From: DAIOXA01 sp050949165 | Lineage (GTDB): Bacteria > Bacillota > Proteinivoracia > UBA4975 | Direction of reading: 5' to 3' | Assembly: GCA_050949165.1 (NCBI GenBank) | Contig: JBMNFF010000001.1 | Span: forward strand, 248,001-312,000 | Length of the DNA: 64,000 nucleotides | Notes under the pieces: generated by a model | What the model was told of the DNA's origin: nothing | The model's database searches: none | Seen by the model: the letters and a program-made list of their open reading frames with translations, nothing else | In this document: piece by piece, positions 8,404 to 16,451 of the stretch | Numbering within the stretch: the stretch's first letter is position 1 | How the letters are laid out: each line of letters begins with the position of its first letter | Program-made: the position numbers and the translations under genes

Positions 8404-9588
8404 TTGAGTTACATGTCCAGGTCCTACAGGTTCCGGCGGCGGAAAAGGGTTAATTACAAGAAAATCGGGACCCTGCTGACGATATTGGCCTTTGTAATAA
8501 TGCTTTTTGCCTGCATCAGGTATTTCTCCCTCTACAACACCCTCCGCAGTTCCGGATCTCCGACCCTTTGGCGCCCCGATTCCGGCCGGGTTCAGCTCTT
8601 GCTGGTGGGCCGGCTGGAAGAGATGGTCTCCTGTACTGTGCTCAGCATTCCCTCAGGCAATGAACCGGTCCACATCCTGAACGTGCCGCCTTTAACCCTG
8701 GCCGGCGGTGACGATCAGGTCAAAACTATCGCCGAAATCTTTGCCCAGCAGGGTGTGGAAGGGACCATCACGGCCATCGACGGTCTCTTGGCAAGAGAAT
8801 TGCCCATAGACCATTATGTGGTGTACGACGTCCTGGCTGTGGCGGAAATCCTGGCCAACCTTAAATCTGTGGACATACAACTGCCCGCGGCATTTCAGGT
8901 TCAGTACGGAGACACCGACTATGTATTTTCGGAAGGAACAAACACCGTCAGCGCCGCCGACGCTGTTCCCATCCTCGCCGCCAACTCCGGCATGGACGCG
9001 GCAAGATTTTGGGCGGAGAAGTCCCTGCTGGTTGAAGTCTTTAATCAATTGTTCAGTTTGCAACATATAAGTTACCTGGTCACCAACTTGAGCACAGTTT
9101 CGGAAGCGTATGCCACCGACATGTCTTCCCGGGAGCTCGCCCAGTTTCGGGACTCCTTGCAGGCTTTGGAATGGCAAGACCTCAATTACCTGATCCTGCC
9201 GGGGGAATGGGTCGGCGGGGAAGCCGGGAAGTACTGGAGCCTCGTGCCGGGGCTTGTGGAGTTGACAGTTCAGCAAATCATCGAGGATTTGCCCGCTTAT
9301 AATCGCGAGGGACTGATCATCGATGTGTATAATGCCAACGGCATTACCGGTTTTGCCGCGGCCACTGCATCCCAGCTGCGGAAACAAGACTACCAGATAG
9401 GCCGCATTGCCAATGCCACGGAAGAGTCGGAGCGGACCGTGATCTACTACCAACCTGACTACCGCCTGGCTGCCATGGAAATTGCCATCCTCCTGGAGGT
9501 CGATGCCCAGCTAATTGAAGGCAGCTACGGCAGCACTGACAACCCCGTCGCCGTTCTCCTGGGACGGGATTTGAACGGAGGTAATTAA
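8404..9588 (+). CDS. LCP/LytR-like membrane-anchored protein with LytR_C domain, catalytic residues lost
   Basis: Protein of 394 residues: Arg/Lys-rich cytoplasmic N-terminus, one membrane segment (about residues 18-40), an extracellular domain that can be followed along the LytR-CpsA-Psr fold, and a C-terminal LytR_C domain (around VYNANGITGFAAATASQLRK). LCP enzymes attach teichoic acids or other glycopolymers to peptidoglycan using conserved Arg and Asp residues. Here the expected RSDT, IPRD and DxGRxxRQQ motifs are absent (for example IPSG instead of IPRD), so catalysis is doubtful. The start is TTG 8404 because AGGGGGTGA lies 5 bases upstream; an earlier TTG at 8365 has no ribosome binding site. 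Position between nadD and rsfS matches the LCP gene of related genomes. Confidence 0.75.
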   Translation: MSYMSRSYRFRRRKRVNYKKIGTLLTILAFVIMLFACIRYFSLYNTLRSSGSPTLWRPDSGRVQLLLVGRLEEMVSCTVLSIPSGNEPVHILNVPPLTLAGGDDQVKTIAEIFAQQGVEGTITAIDGLLARELPIDHYVVYDVLAVAEILANLKSVDIQLPAAFQVQYGDTDYVFSEGTNTVSAADAVPILAANSGMDAARFWAEKSLLVEVFNQLFSLQHISYLVTNLSTVSEAYATDMSSRELAQFRDSLQALEWQDLNYLILPGEWVGGEAGKYWSLVPGLVELTVQQIIEDLPAYNREGLIIDVYNANGITGFAAATASQLRKQDYQIGRIANATEESERTVIYYQPDYRLAAMEIAILLEVDAQLIEGSYGSTDNPVAVLLGRDLNGGN

Positions 9589-9911
9589 TGAACAAGCTGG
9601 ATCCGGTAAACCTGGCCGGCCAAGCGGCCGAGGCAAAAAAGGCCGAGGATGTCGTCATCCTGAACATTCAGGGCGTATCCTCCTTTGCCGATTTCTTTGT
9701 CCTGGCCACCGGCCTCAACAAAATTCATACCCGGGCCATAGCAGAACATGTCGAAGAAGAACTGGCAAAACACGGGGTCCTGCCCTTCAGCAAACAGGGT
9801 TATCAGGAGGGAGAGTGGATACTCCTGGACTACCTGGAATTTGTGGTGCACATCTTCATTCAGGAAGCCAGGGATTATTACCAGTTGGAGCGGCTATGGC
9901 AGAGGGATTGA
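9588..9911 (+). CDS. rsfS: ribosomal silencing factor RsfS
   Basis: Binds L14 on the 50S subunit and blocks subunit joining when nutrients are scarce. It is 107 residues long; the family blocks VVILNIQGVSSFADFFVLATG and the C-terminal DYLEFVVHIF region are clear. ATG overlaps the stop of the LCP-like gene by one base (TAATG) and has GGAGGTAATT upstream. Its 3' end overlaps the methyltransferase gene by 16 bp. Confidence 0.95.
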   Translation: MNKLDPVNLAGQAAEAKKAEDVVILNIQGVSSFADFFVLATGLNKIHTRAIAEHVEEELAKHGVLPFSKQGYQEGEWILLDYLEFVVHIFIQEARDYYQLERLWQRD

Positions 9912-10627
9912 GGGGATACGATGTTCTGGCCCGGCACTACGACGTCTTGATGCAGGGCCTTCCTTATTGGCGCTGGGCAGATTTTATCCACAGGTATGCC
10001 CAAAATTTCGGTAAAGGCGCTACCATCTTGGACGCGGGTTGCGGCACCGGCACCGTAACTCTGGCCCTGGCCCGGCGCGGGTACAGGGTCGTGGGAATCG
10101 ACGGATCGGCAGAAATGTTGGCCCAGGCTCGGGCTAAGGATGGCGCCGATAGAGTGACTTGGCTGCACACCAGCTTTTGGGGGGTAAAATTGCCCTGCCA
10201 CGTCTTTATCTCCACCTGTGACGGTGTCAACCACCTCTGCACGGTGCAGGAGCTGGTCCGCTTTTTTCGCCATGCCTACTCCTGTTTATGTCCGGGAGGG
10301 TACCTGATCTTTGACATAAACAGTCCCTATAAATTTCAGCACATATTGGCCCGTGAGACCTTCTATTGGCGCGTTCCCGGCCTGGATTTGGTCTGGATTA
10401 ATCAGTACACCCCCCCGATTAACCGGGCCCATATAATCCTGTATGAGGGCGGCCAAAGCAATTATCAAAAAGTGAATTTGGCAATTGAGGAACGTTGCTA
10501 TACGCCTTCATCCCTGCTATACTATTTACGCAGAGTCGGATTTAGGAGAATCAGTTTGTGGAACAACTATCGGGGCCGACTCAGGTCCCTCAGGGCCTCC
10601 AGGATAACCCTGGTTGCCCAAAAATAG
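9896..10627 (+). CDS. SAM-dependent methyltransferase, class I
   Basis: Methyltransferase of 243 residues of unknown substrate. The SAM-binding motif I is ILDAGCGTGTVTLALA (~residues 43-58), with the acidic end of strand 2 at GIDGSAEM and the later TCDGVNHL motif. This type of gene often follows rsfS in Clostridia. The start ATG 9896 has TTGGAG seven bases upstream and lies inside rsfS; a longer frame reaching back to 9815 has no ribosome binding site. Confidence 0.85.
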   Translation: MAEGLRGYDVLARHYDVLMQGLPYWRWADFIHRYAQNFGKGATILDAGCGTGTVTLALARRGYRVVGIDGSAEMLAQARAKDGADRVTWLHTSFWGVKLPCHVFISTCDGVNHLCTVQELVRFFRHAYSCLCPGGYLIFDINSPYKFQHILARETFYWRVPGLDLVWINQYTPPINRAHIILYEGGQSNYQKVNLAIEERCYTPSSLLYYLRRVGFRRISLWNNYRGRLRSLRASRITLVAQK

Positions 10628-10643
10628 CAGAGGAGTGAAGAGA

Positions 10644-10832
10644 GTGAAGTTTACCAAGGATATGACCATCAGAGAAGCGCTGGAAATCAATCCAAAATCC
10701 GCCGATATCTTTATGAGCTTTGGCATGCACTGCATCGGCTGTCCTACCGCCAGCGGCGAATCTATCGAACAGGCGGCCATGGTTCACGGTATCAATCTGG
10801 AGCTGCTCTTGGAAAAACTCAACGCCCTGTAA
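10644..10832 (+). CDS. DUF1858 small protein
   Basis: Small cytoplasmic protein of 62 residues with the DUF1858 pattern: FTKDMTIREALEINP, then GMHCIGCP with a CxxC pair, and a final LLEKLN helix. DUF1858 domains are linked to hybrid-cluster-type redox proteins and may bind metal or a cofactor; the role is unknown. GTG 10644 has AGGAGTGAAG upstream. It ends directly before a terminator and probably is the last gene of the obgE-nadD-rsfS transcript. Confidence 0.85.
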   Translation: MKFTKDMTIREALEINPKSADIFMSFGMHCIGCPTASGESIEQAAMVHGINLELLLEKLNAL

Positions 10833-10856
10833 AAAAGCGCCCAGGCGCTTTTTTTT
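10831..10856 (+). terminator. intrinsic terminator after the DUF1858 gene
   Basis: AAAAAAGCGC, loop CCAG, GCGCTTTTTTTT: a GC core flanked by an A run and a T run that extend the stem. It can act in both directions. Confidence 0.85.
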
Positions 10857-10910
10857 GCAGGATATTTATCTAAATTCGCAGAATATATCCCCTGAATCTG
10901 CAGGGAGGGG

Positions 10911-11435
10911 ATGGCTGTGGAGTTCAAGGCCAAGGAGTTTGTCTTTCTCTTGGTTCTGGGGATTTTGATAGCATCCTTAGGTCTGTACAGCTTTGTCCGA
11001 GGGCGCAAGGCAGAGCCCATCGAAACCAGCGAGCTCACCATCATGGTTCACGTTGCCGGCTGTGTCAATCGACCGGGGCTCTATGAACTCCCAGCCCAGA
11101 GCAGGGTGGCCCATGCCATCATAGCCGCCGGGGGGGAAACCCCGGAAGCAGATATCAACCGCCTCAACCTGGCAGAGTTTCTCAGGGATGGGCAGAAGGT
11201 CCACGTCCCGGCCAGGATTGAATCGGGAGGCGAGGCCGAGGACGGCTTGATCAATATCAATACTGCAGATCAGAAGACTCTGGAAACCCTGCCCAATATT
11301 GGTCCTGAGCGGGCCCGGAAAATCATCGAGTACCGGGAAAAAAACGGTTTTTTTTCTTCCATAGAAGAGCTCCTCAATGTCCCCAACATCGGTCCCAAGA
11401 TCTTTGAGGGCATCAAAGATCTGGTCACCATCTAA
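10911..11435 (+). CDS. comEA: ComEA, competence DNA-binding protein
   Basis: Membrane-anchored double-stranded DNA receptor for natural transformation, 174 residues. Order: N-terminal membrane segment (~residues 8-27), SLBB domain (VAGCVNRPGLYELP to GQKVHVPAR, ~45-100) and two helix-hairpin-helix motifs (INTADQKTLETLPNIGP and LLNVPNIGPKIFEGI) at the C-terminus. ATG 10911 follows GGGAGGGG. comEC lies 1.5 kb downstream, separated by a minus-strand hydrolase gene and pyrR, so the com genes are not a simple operon here. Confidence 0.93.
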   Translation: MAVEFKAKEFVFLLVLGILIASLGLYSFVRGRKAEPIETSELTIMVHVAGCVNRPGLYELPAQSRVAHAIIAAGGETPEADINRLNLAEFLRDGQKVHVPARIESGGEAEDGLININTADQKTLETLPNIGPERARKIIEYREKNGFFSSIEELLNVPNIGPKIFEGIKDLVTI

Positions 11436-11456
11436 AAAAGACCCCCGCAGGGGTCT
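11434..11456 (-). terminator. terminator of the SleB-like gene (minus strand)
   Basis: AGACCCC/GGGGTCT stem with a four-base loop. The A run at 11434-11439 gives a T run on the minus strand, so it stops the convergent hydrolase transcript; on the plus strand no T run follows. Confidence 0.75.
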
Positions 11457-11461
11457 GGAGG

Positions 11462-12229
11462 TCAGCGGGCGAAGACGTGGTTGCCGATGCGGGTGGCCAC
11501 CGGCCGGGTGCGAATCCATTGGTTGGTGGCAGTGACCGGGTTATAATAGAAGATGGCGCCTCCGCTGGGATCGTTTCCCGCCAAGGCCTCCTCGGCGGCG
11601 GCATATGCCGTCGCATTGGGGGTGAACCAAAACTGCCCGTCATTGACCGCCGTAAAGGCCCAGGGCTCAAAAATAACCCCGCTGATGGTATTTGGGTAAT
11701 CCGGATGCTCCACCCGGTTGAGGATGACGGCGGCTACGGCAATCTGGCCCTGAAAGGGTTCTCCCCGGGCCTCGCTGTACACGGCCCTGGCCAGCAAGTC
11801 CATTTCCTCGCGGGTAACCGACAGGCGCCGGCCCTTGGCCATTGGGGACTTGGCAACCTGAGCTCCCGGGATGATCAGCTTTTGGCCGACGAGGATCAAG
11901 CTTCCAGAAAGGCCGTTGGCCCTCTGAATGGCTTCGATGCTTGTCCCGTACTTCCTGGCCAGGAGGTAAAGGGTGTCGCCCCGTTGAACTATGTGAACAT
12001 CAGGGATTTCCAAGTTCTGACCAACGAGGATCAGGTCGCCCTTGAGGCCGTTTGCTTCCTTGATGCTCTCGATGGAGACGCCGAAAGAGCGGGAGAGCTT
12101 CCAAAGGCTGTCTCCGGGCTGGACAGTATAGCTCTGTGCATGGACAGGCGTCCAGATTGCCAACAGTAACGCGAGGCAGGGTGCAAGGGCAGCTGCTGCC
12201 AGAATCTGCCTCAATTTTTGCTTTCGCAT
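11462..12229 (-). CDS. LysM-containing cell wall hydrolase (SleB-like)
   Basis: Exported cell-wall hydrolase of 255 residues: signal peptide ending at VHA-Q (~residue 32), two LysM peptidoglycan-binding domains (YTVQPGDSLWKLS..., HIVQRGDTLYLLA...), and a C-terminal Hydrolase_2 domain with the catalytic Glu motif YSEARGEPFQGQIAVAA. SleB degrades spore cortex at germination; a proper SleB has a different N-terminal binding domain, so this may instead be a YkvT/CwlJ-type hydrolase used in the mother cell or at germination. The second ATG (12229) is chosen because AAGGATGG sits seven bases before it and overlaps the first ATG at 12238. It is one of only two minus-strand genes in the window. Confidence 0.85.
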   Translation of the reverse strand: MRKQKLRQILAAAALAPCLALLLAIWTPVHAQSYTVQPGDSLWKLSRSFGVSIESIKEANGLKGDLILVGQNLEIPDVHIVQRGDTLYLLARKYGTSIEAIQRANGLSGSLILVGQKLIIPGAQVAKSPMAKGRRLSVTREEMDLLARAVYSEARGEPFQGQIAVAAVILNRVEHPDYPNTISGVIFEPWAFTAVNDGQFWFTPNATAYAAAEEALAGNDPSGGAIFYYNPVTATNQWIRTRPVATRIGNHVFAR

Positions 12230-12238
12230 AATCACCAT

Positions 12239-12418
12239 CCTTAGGTCTTGGTTAATGCTTTTTCCCAGTATAAAGGATTATGTCAACAGCCACAATGGGT
12301 TAAACCGGTTGTATAAGCCAATCAGGGCCATGCAATGATGCGTTATGTTAAGGGAATGGCCGCCTGGCTCATTATTTTGGCCTGATGGCAAACCGGGCCA
12401 AGAAGGGAGGAACCTACC
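12239..12418. other. divergent intergenic region between the SleB-like gene and pyrR
   Basis: 180 bases. On the minus strand a TTGACA (12279-12284 region) is followed by TATACT only 8 bases later, so no standard sigma-A promoter is evident for the hydrolase gene; a sporulation sigma factor is possible. On the plus strand a short G/C hairpin (GGCCTG at 12379-12384, CGGGCC at 12394-12399) stands just before the pyrR ribosome binding site. I see no PyrR-binding attenuator. Confidence 0.4.
12401..12410 (+). promoter_or_regulatory. Shine-Dalgarno that decides the pyrR ATA start
   Basis: AGAAGGGAGG, eight bases before ATA 12419. No canonical start codon lies within usable distance in this frame. 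Confidence 0.8.
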
Positions 12419-12955
12419 ATAAAAGTCAAAAGTCAAATCCTTAACGAAAGGGATATTGCCCGGATTATCAGCCGGATTTCCCACCAGATTATTGAGAAAA
12501 ACCGGGGTTGTGCCGATTTGGCTCTGCTGGGTATTCGCACCAGGGGTGTGCCCCTGGCCCGCCGGATTGCCCAGAGGATCAAGGAGTTCGAAGGCAGCAC
12601 TGTGCCGGTGGGGGAGTTGGACATCACACTGTACAGAGATGACCTCAGCGCCAAACAGGATCAGCCTATTGTCAGGCCCACTGAGCTCTCCTTCTCGGTC
12701 AGGGGAAAGAAGATCGTCCTGATCGACGATGTCCTCTTTACCGGCAGGACGGTGCGGGCGGCCATGGACGCGGTAATCGACCTGGGCCGTCCCCGTACAA
12801 TTCAACTGGCCGTATTGGTGGATCGCGGTCACCGGGAACTCCCCATCCGAGCCGATTATGTGGGCAAGAACGTCCCCACCGCCTTGAGCGAGCAGATCAG
12901 CGTCAGACTCACCGAAGTCGACGGCTGCGACGAAGTCCTCATCCTGCAGCGCTAG
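12419..12955 (+). CDS. pyrR: PyrR, bifunctional pyr regulator / uracil phosphoribosyltransferase, apparent ATA start
   Basis: RNA-binding attenuation regulator of pyrimidine genes with uracil phosphoribosyltransferase activity; 178 residues from the proposed start, the normal PyrR length. Conserved blocks: LGIRTRGVPLARRIA, VGELDITLYRDDL, the PRPP loop VLIDDVLFTGRTVRAAMD and LVDRGHRELPIRADYVGKN. The frame is closed by a TGA at 12383-12385 and contains no ATG, GTG or TTG before TTG 12518, which lies 33 codons inside the conserved fold. AGAAGGGAGG (12401-12410) ends eight bases before ATA 12419, which sits where homologues have Met. I therefore call ATA as start; a base error or a mutated ATG is the alternative. 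No pyr genes adjoin; comEC follows 4 bp after the stop. Confidence 0.9.
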   Translation: MKVKSQILNERDIARIISRISHQIIEKNRGCADLALLGIRTRGVPLARRIAQRIKEFEGSTVPVGELDITLYRDDLSAKQDQPIVRPTELSFSVRGKKIVLIDDVLFTGRTVRAAMDAVIDLGRPRTIQLAVLVDRGHRELPIRADYVGKNVPTALSEQISVRLTEVDGCDEVLILQR

Positions 12956-12959
12956 GGCA

Positions 12960-15119
12960 ATGATTATTTGCTGGCTCTTGTCGGGATTGGTGGCGGGAAT
13001 TGCCGCCGCCCACTTCTCAGGGCAGTTAACCTTGCTCTGGATTTTTTGCGGCGCTTCCATCCTTTTCTTGCTGTTCCCCAGGACCAGAAAGTTGGCGGTC
13101 TTTGCCGTATTCCTTAGCCTGGGCTTTGCCATTACCCTATTGCGCCTCAACTGCCTGCATACCCCGGTGTACGGTGAGAGCATGAGCTTTACTCTCCGGA
13201 GCCAGCGGTTGGTGCAACAGGGCGTTGATGAGTGCGCCTGGCTGGCCAAGGTCCTTGAGCCCGCAGAGTTGACCGGGGCCAAAGTCCTGGTCTATAGCGA
13301 GAGCTTCCAGCCTGGGATTTATTCAGCTCAGGGTACCCTGTTGCCGCCGGTTAAGTACCGAAACCCAAATCAAAGCTGGCATTACCTGCGCAAAATCTAT
13401 ATGGGCGAAATCGGGGTGCTCAGGGACCCGCGAATTGTCCAGTGCCAGCAGTACAAACCCGGTCTCCTGGAAAGGTGGCGCACATCGTATCGCAGCCACA
13501 TCTTGGCCAACTTGGGCAGGAGCGACAGCGCTTCCCTGGCTCTGGCCCTGACCGTTGGGGACCGCAGTCTCCTTTCCAGCGACCTGCGGGCCTCGGTGTA
13601 CCTGACTGGAGTCGGACATGTCCTGGCCCTTTCCGGCCTTCATATCGGGATTTTGATGGGCTTGATATTGCTGGCCCTGAAAGCGGTTGGCATCTCCCGT
13701 TCTCTGGCAGAGCTCATCGGACTCGGCTTTCTATTTTTATACCTCGCCCTGGTCGGCCCCTCGCCCTCCCTGGTGCGGGCGGTGCTGATGTCGGCGTATG
13801 CCACTGCGGCCTTCCTAGCGGGAAGGGAAAGGCTGGGCTTGCCAGCTTTGCTGTGGAGCGCGGCGGCTATGCTCTTATACAACCCCCTCTGGCTCTTTGA
13901 TTATGCCTTTGTCTTCTCCTTTGTCGCCACCTTGGTCTGTTTGACGGCAGGCAGCCGCGTCAATAAGTATTTGGGTTTTCTGCCCGAATCCATCGCCCGG
14001 GCAGCGGCCATGACCCTGGCGGTTCAAGCTGTCTTGCTGCCCATGACGCTTTTTCTTTTCGGAAGCATTTCCCTGTGGGCGCCCCTGGCAAATATGGTGA
14101 TAATTCCCCTGATGCCTTTCCTGACCGCCCTTTCGCTGCTGGCTGGCCTGCCGGGCTTGGCGGGGTCTGTGCTGGCCGTTCCGGCAGATTTGCTGTTGAG
14201 GGGAGTGGCGGATTTCCTCAAACTCCTGGCAGAGATACCCCTGAGCTTATATTTTGGCGGGCTGCCCTTGGCCCTGTTGGCCGGGGGAAGCGTCCTGCTC
14301 ATGCTCCAGCTTTGGGGTAGAGCCAGGCAGTACCTGGCCTGGATTCTGGTTCTCTGCGTGGCAATTTCCGGCCTGTGGATTCTGACCGACCGGTTGTGCT
14401 GCACCATTTGGTTTTTGGATGTTGGCCAGGCCGACGCCATCCTCATCCGAAATAGAGGAAACTGGATCCTGGTGGATTGCGGAGACGCTTACGCCGGCGA
14501 AGGTGCGGTGGTGCCGGCCCTGACTTTTTTGGGCGTAAGGCGCTTGGATGCCCTGATCATAACTCATTCCCATGACGACCACGCCGGCGGCCTCCAGGCG
14601 GTGCTAGCCAGGTTTCCGGTGGAGAATGTCCTGGTAAACGGCAGCTTTATAAATTCCCCTTGGGCAGAGCTTGTCCCCCAGGCTCGGGTGGTGCGGGGCC
14701 ATTATAGCCTGGCAGATAATCTCCACATTTACGCCCACAACCTTCCCCTCTCGGAGGAGAACGACTGCTCTTTACTGATTTCTCTGACCGCCCCCGGCGG
14801 CTCGGTGCTCCTGACCGGGGATTTGCAGGCAGAGGGGGAAAGGATGTACTTCGGGGAGCTCTCGCCCCATGCCGTGTTAAAAGTGGCCCATCACGGAAGC
14901 AGCTCCTCCACTTCCGAGGATTTTCTCCGGCGGGTCCGACCCCGGACCGCTGTCATCAGCTGCGGGCTGGGAAACAGATATGCCTTGCCCCATGGGGAAA
15001 CCCTGGACAGGCTAAGGGATTCCGGGGCCGAGATATTGCGAACCGATGTCCACGGTTGCGTGCGCATGCGGTTTTGGCCTTGGCCAAGCTATACTGTGAC
15101 GACTTTTACGGGGAGGTAG
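12960..15119 (+). CDS. comEC: ComEC/Rec2 DNA-uptake channel
   Basis: Polytopic membrane protein of 719 residues that forms the channel carrying single-stranded DNA into the cytoplasm during transformation. Order: three short N-terminal membrane segments and an OB-fold region (to ~residue 160), the Competence domain with many membrane helices (from LALTVGDRSLL and LALSGLHIGIL, ~185-470) and a C-terminal metallo-beta-lactamase-like domain with HSHDDHAGG (~residue 535) and VAHHGSSSS. ATG 12960 is 4 bp after pyrR with no clear SD, so coupling to pyrR translation is likely. holA follows after 3 bp. Confidence 0.93.
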   Translation: MIICWLLSGLVAGIAAAHFSGQLTLLWIFCGASILFLLFPRTRKLAVFAVFLSLGFAITLLRLNCLHTPVYGESMSFTLRSQRLVQQGVDECAWLAKVLEPAELTGAKVLVYSESFQPGIYSAQGTLLPPVKYRNPNQSWHYLRKIYMGEIGVLRDPRIVQCQQYKPGLLERWRTSYRSHILANLGRSDSASLALALTVGDRSLLSSDLRASVYLTGVGHVLALSGLHIGILMGLILLALKAVGISRSLAELIGLGFLFLYLALVGPSPSLVRAVLMSAYATAAFLAGRERLGLPALLWSAAAMLLYNPLWLFDYAFVFSFVATLVCLTAGSRVNKYLGFLPESIARAAAMTLAVQAVLLPMTLFLFGSISLWAPLANMVIIPLMPFLTALSLLAGLPGLAGSVLAVPADLLLRGVADFLKLLAEIPLSLYFGGLPLALLAGGSVLLMLQLWGRARQYLAWILVLCVAISGLWILTDRLCCTIWFLDVGQADAILIRNRGNWILVDCGDAYAGEGAVVPALTFLGVRRLDALIITHSHDDHAGGLQAVLARFPVENVLVNGSFINSPWAELVPQARVVRGHYSLADNLHIYAHNLPLSEENDCSLLISLTAPGGSVLLTGDLQAEGERMYFGELSPHAVLKVAHHGSSSSTSEDFLRRVRPRTAVISCGLGNRYALPHGETLDRLRDSGAEILRTDVHGCVRMRFWPWPSYTVTTFTGR

Positions 15120-15122
15120 ACC

Positions 15123-16046
15123 ATGCCTGAAAATTATTTTGTCTATGGCGAAGAAGAGTACATGGTCCAGGCCAAAGTTAGGGAACTCAAAGCCAAATTC
15201 GGAGATCCCGAGGCCTGGAATCTCGAGAGACTGGAGTCCTGGGCAGACTTGCAGGACCGATTGCTGACCCAGTCCATGTTTGCTGAGTCCAGGCTGTTTA
15301 TCTGCCGATACCAGGTCTTTGAGCGGGATAAACCCGATTTGGGCCAGGCCGAACAGATTCTCTCCGGCCATGCCAATGTCCTGATCATCTATGCCAACTC
15401 CAAGCCCGACAAGCGGACAAATATCTTTAAGCTCATCACCAGAGTCTCCACCGTCTGCGAAGTTCAGGCACCCAAAGGGCATGAATTGCAGCGTTGGCTG
15501 CAAAAAAGGGCCGTGGAATTGGGAGGAGAGCTGGAGCGGGAGGCGGCGGTGGAGCTGATCTATTTAGCCGGCACCGACATGCTCAGTTTGGAAAATGAGC
15601 TGATCAAGCTGATAAACTATGACAAAAAAATAACCCCGGCCAATGTCCGGGTCCTGGCGACGCGCTCCATGAACGTCAGCATCTTCGACCTGGTGGACTC
15701 GGTGGTTCAGGGACGCGGCAACCGGGCCATGAACATGGTGGAAGAACTGTACCGATGGGGGGCGGCGGAACCGTACCTGCTGCACATGCTGGCCAGGCAG
15801 TACAGACTGCTCTTTCGGCTCTTGTTTTACAAAAAGAGGGGGTACGGCAGCGCCGAAATCCAAAAGATCATGCCCATGCATCCTTACGCCTTCCAGAAGC
15901 TCCATGCCCAAGCAGGCAGTATCACCATCAGGGAATGCGCCAGGAGCCTGCAGCACGTGGCCGAGGCAGACTATCTGTTCAAAACGGGACAGAGTCAGGG
16001 CCTGCCCTTGCTCCAAGCTCTGGTGGCCAAGTTGGCAAAAAAATAA
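15123..16046 (+). CDS. holA: DNA polymerase III subunit delta
   Basis: Clamp-loader subunit that opens the sliding clamp; 307 residues. The N-terminal alpha/beta region (NYFVYGEEEYMVQAKVREL) replaces the P-loop domain of related subunits, and the middle block AGTDMLSLENELIKLINY and the NVSIFDLVDSVVQGR motif are typical. ATG follows GGGGAGGTAGACC. Linkage comEC-holA-rpsT(minus) is the usual order in Bacillota. Confidence 0.92.
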   Translation: MPENYFVYGEEEYMVQAKVRELKAKFGDPEAWNLERLESWADLQDRLLTQSMFAESRLFICRYQVFERDKPDLGQAEQILSGHANVLIIYANSKPDKRTNIFKLITRVSTVCEVQAPKGHELQRWLQKRAVELGGELEREAAVELIYLAGTDMLSLENELIKLINYDKKITPANVRVLATRSMNVSIFDLVDSVVQGRGNRAMNMVEELYRWGAAEPYLLHMLARQYRLLFRLLFYKKRGYGSAEIQKIMPMHPYAFQKLHAQAGSITIRECARSLQHVAEADYLFKTGQSQGLPLLQALVAKLAKK

Positions 16047-16076
16047 TCCCGACTATAGAGCGGGATTTATTTTTAC
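16041..16076. terminator. bidirectional terminator between holA and rpsT
   Basis: AATCCCG (16045-16051) and CGGGATT (16061-16067) with a nine-base loop. It has A runs upstream and T runs downstream, so it can end both convergent transcripts. Confidence 0.85.
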
Positions 16077-16324
16077 AATTTTGCAGCCAGTCTGGACTTG
16101 CGCCGGGCTGCTTTATTCTTATGGATAATGCCTTTGCTGGCAGCCTTGTCTAACATAGATGAGACTTTGGCAAAGAGGGATGTGGCCCCTTCTTTGTCGC
16201 CATCAGCTATGGCAGCCTCGTAGCGGCGGGTGTATGTCTTGATTGCTGATTTGGCGCTGGCATTGCGGGCGCGCTTTTTTTCGCTGATTTTTACTCTCTT
16301 GATTGCCGATTTGACATTAGGCAT
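16073..16324 (-). CDS. rpsT: 30S ribosomal protein S20
   Basis: Small-subunit protein, 83 residues, Lys/Arg/Ala-rich: MPNVKSAIKRVKISEKKRAR, the central KSAIKTYTRRYEAAI helix and the C-terminal KGIIHKNKAARRKSRLAAKL. An AGGAGGTGT ribosome binding site precedes the start on the minus strand. It has its own promoter and is convergent with holA, the common arrangement. Confidence 0.97.
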   Translation of the reverse strand: MPNVKSAIKRVKISEKKRARNASAKSAIKTYTRRYEAAIADGDKEGATSLFAKVSSMLDKAASKGIIHKNKAARRKSRLAAKL

Positions 16325-16360
16325 GCAGACACCTCCTTCAGGTAAAATAGCAACATTAGG

Positions 16361-16389
16361 ATTTTAACATGGCGATGCCGGAAAAGCAA
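16361..16389 (-). promoter_or_regulatory. sigma-A promoter of rpsT
   Basis: On the minus strand TTGCTT (16384-16389), 17-base spacer, TAAAAT (16361-16366). It gives a leader of about 30 bases before the S20 start. Confidence 0.65.
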
Positions 16390-16451
16390 GTCGGCAGGCG
16401 GAATTATTTTACCTGGTTCCGGTTAATCTATAGGCAAAGGAGGAATCAACC

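Noticed and set aside
12239..12418. PyrR-dependent attenuator upstream of pyrR
   Set aside because: No anti-antiterminator/terminator series with the conserved PyrR-binding loop could be traced; only one short hairpin is present.
12518..12955. TTG 12518 as start of pyrR
   Set aside because: It would remove the first 33 conserved residues, and no SD precedes it.
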